A stretch of DNA of 64,000 nt from Chthonobacter albigriseus (GTDB taxonomy: Bacteria > Pseudomonadota > Alphaproteobacteria > Rhizobiales > Pleomorphomonadaceae): positions 124,001 through 188,000 of the forward strand of contig NZ_JACDIT010000005.1 of assembly GCF_013839445.1 (NCBI RefSeq). Direction: 5' to 3'. Position 1 is the stretch's first letter; every line of letters starts with the position of its first letter. Position numbers and translations under genes: made by a program. A model generated the notes under the pieces. That model was not told where the DNA came from. It saw nothing but the letters and a program-made list of their open reading frames with translations, and did no database searches. Positions 63,963 through 64,000 of this stretch are shown here, piece by piece.

Positions 63963-64000
63963 ATGAGCATCTTCGACAGAAGGCAAGTACTGGGAACTCT
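63963..64000 (+). CDS. Start of a probable Tat-exported protein (cut by window end)
   Basis: Only 12 codons are seen, MSIFDRRQVLGT, with a GGGAGTAGGG ribosome site just upstream. The RRQVLG string matches a twin-arginine signal. It is probably the substrate-binding protein of a carbohydrate importer next to its LacI-family regulator, but that is inference. Confidence 0.55.
   Translation, partial: MSIFDRRQVLGT

Noticed and set aside
1-64000. CRISPR arrays, intact insertion sequences or phage structural genes
   Set aside because: No regularly spaced repeats, transposase motifs or phage proteins were seen. The only mobile-element trace is the integrase fragment.

Overview
The window is a GC-rich chromosomal segment of an alphaproteobacterium, most likely a member of the Hyphomicrobiales (Rhizobiales). 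Pointers are a serC-serA pair preceded by an RNA fold that matches the alphaproteobacterial serC leader, a perfect CtrA box in front of an Omp25-like porin gene, an RpoH sigma factor with the RpoH box, and a transketolase / gap / pgk cluster followed by a ThiE-like gene. No genus can be fixed from the sequence alone.

Layout. 1-6.2 kb: end of transketolase, gap, pgk, a divergent ThiE-like protein and a Sel1-repeat protein. 6.2-11.3 kb: SuhB-type phosphatase, a MotA/MotB-like membrane pair and glmM, with a 41-bp dispersed repeat in two of the gaps. 11.3-16.1 kb: CtrA-box porin gene, serC-serA and a small membrane protein. 16.1-21.6 kb, minus strand: two EamA transporters, then four tandem PAP2-like paralogues that all carry the same altered catalytic motif. 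21.7-28.3 kb: purA, a proline-rich membrane protein, rluD, rpoH and a peroxiredoxin-like protein. 28.3-30.6 kb: a TPP riboswitch controlling a ThiX/ThiY-like transporter that has no ATPase gene beside it.

30.8-54.5 kb is a large organosulfur acquisition region. It starts at a tRNA-Glu gene followed by a decayed tyrosine-integrase fragment. It holds three complete sulfonate/taurine-type ABC importers, alkanesulfonate monooxygenase SsuD with reductase SsuE, an SnaA/NtaA-type monooxygenase with its flavin reductase, two SfnB-like flavoproteins, a tandem rhodanese, a MetY sulfhydrylase, a 2-oxoglutarate oxygenase, an LVIVD-repeat protein and two redox-type accessory proteins. Together these would import organosulfur compounds, cleave the C-S bond with reduced flavin, and pass the sulfur to homocysteine synthesis. 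Base skew on the given strand shifts from G-rich outside to C-rich inside this region on the lines sampled, which fits transfer or inversion.

55.0-61.0 kb is a signalling block: a c-type-haem periplasmic sensor, a hybrid histidine kinase, a DivK-like receiver, and a REC-PP2C phosphatase / HATPase / STAS partner-switching set. The window closes with glutaminase, a small secreted protein, and a LacI-family regulator with a palindromic operator just before its start, followed by the first codons of a Tat-exported protein.
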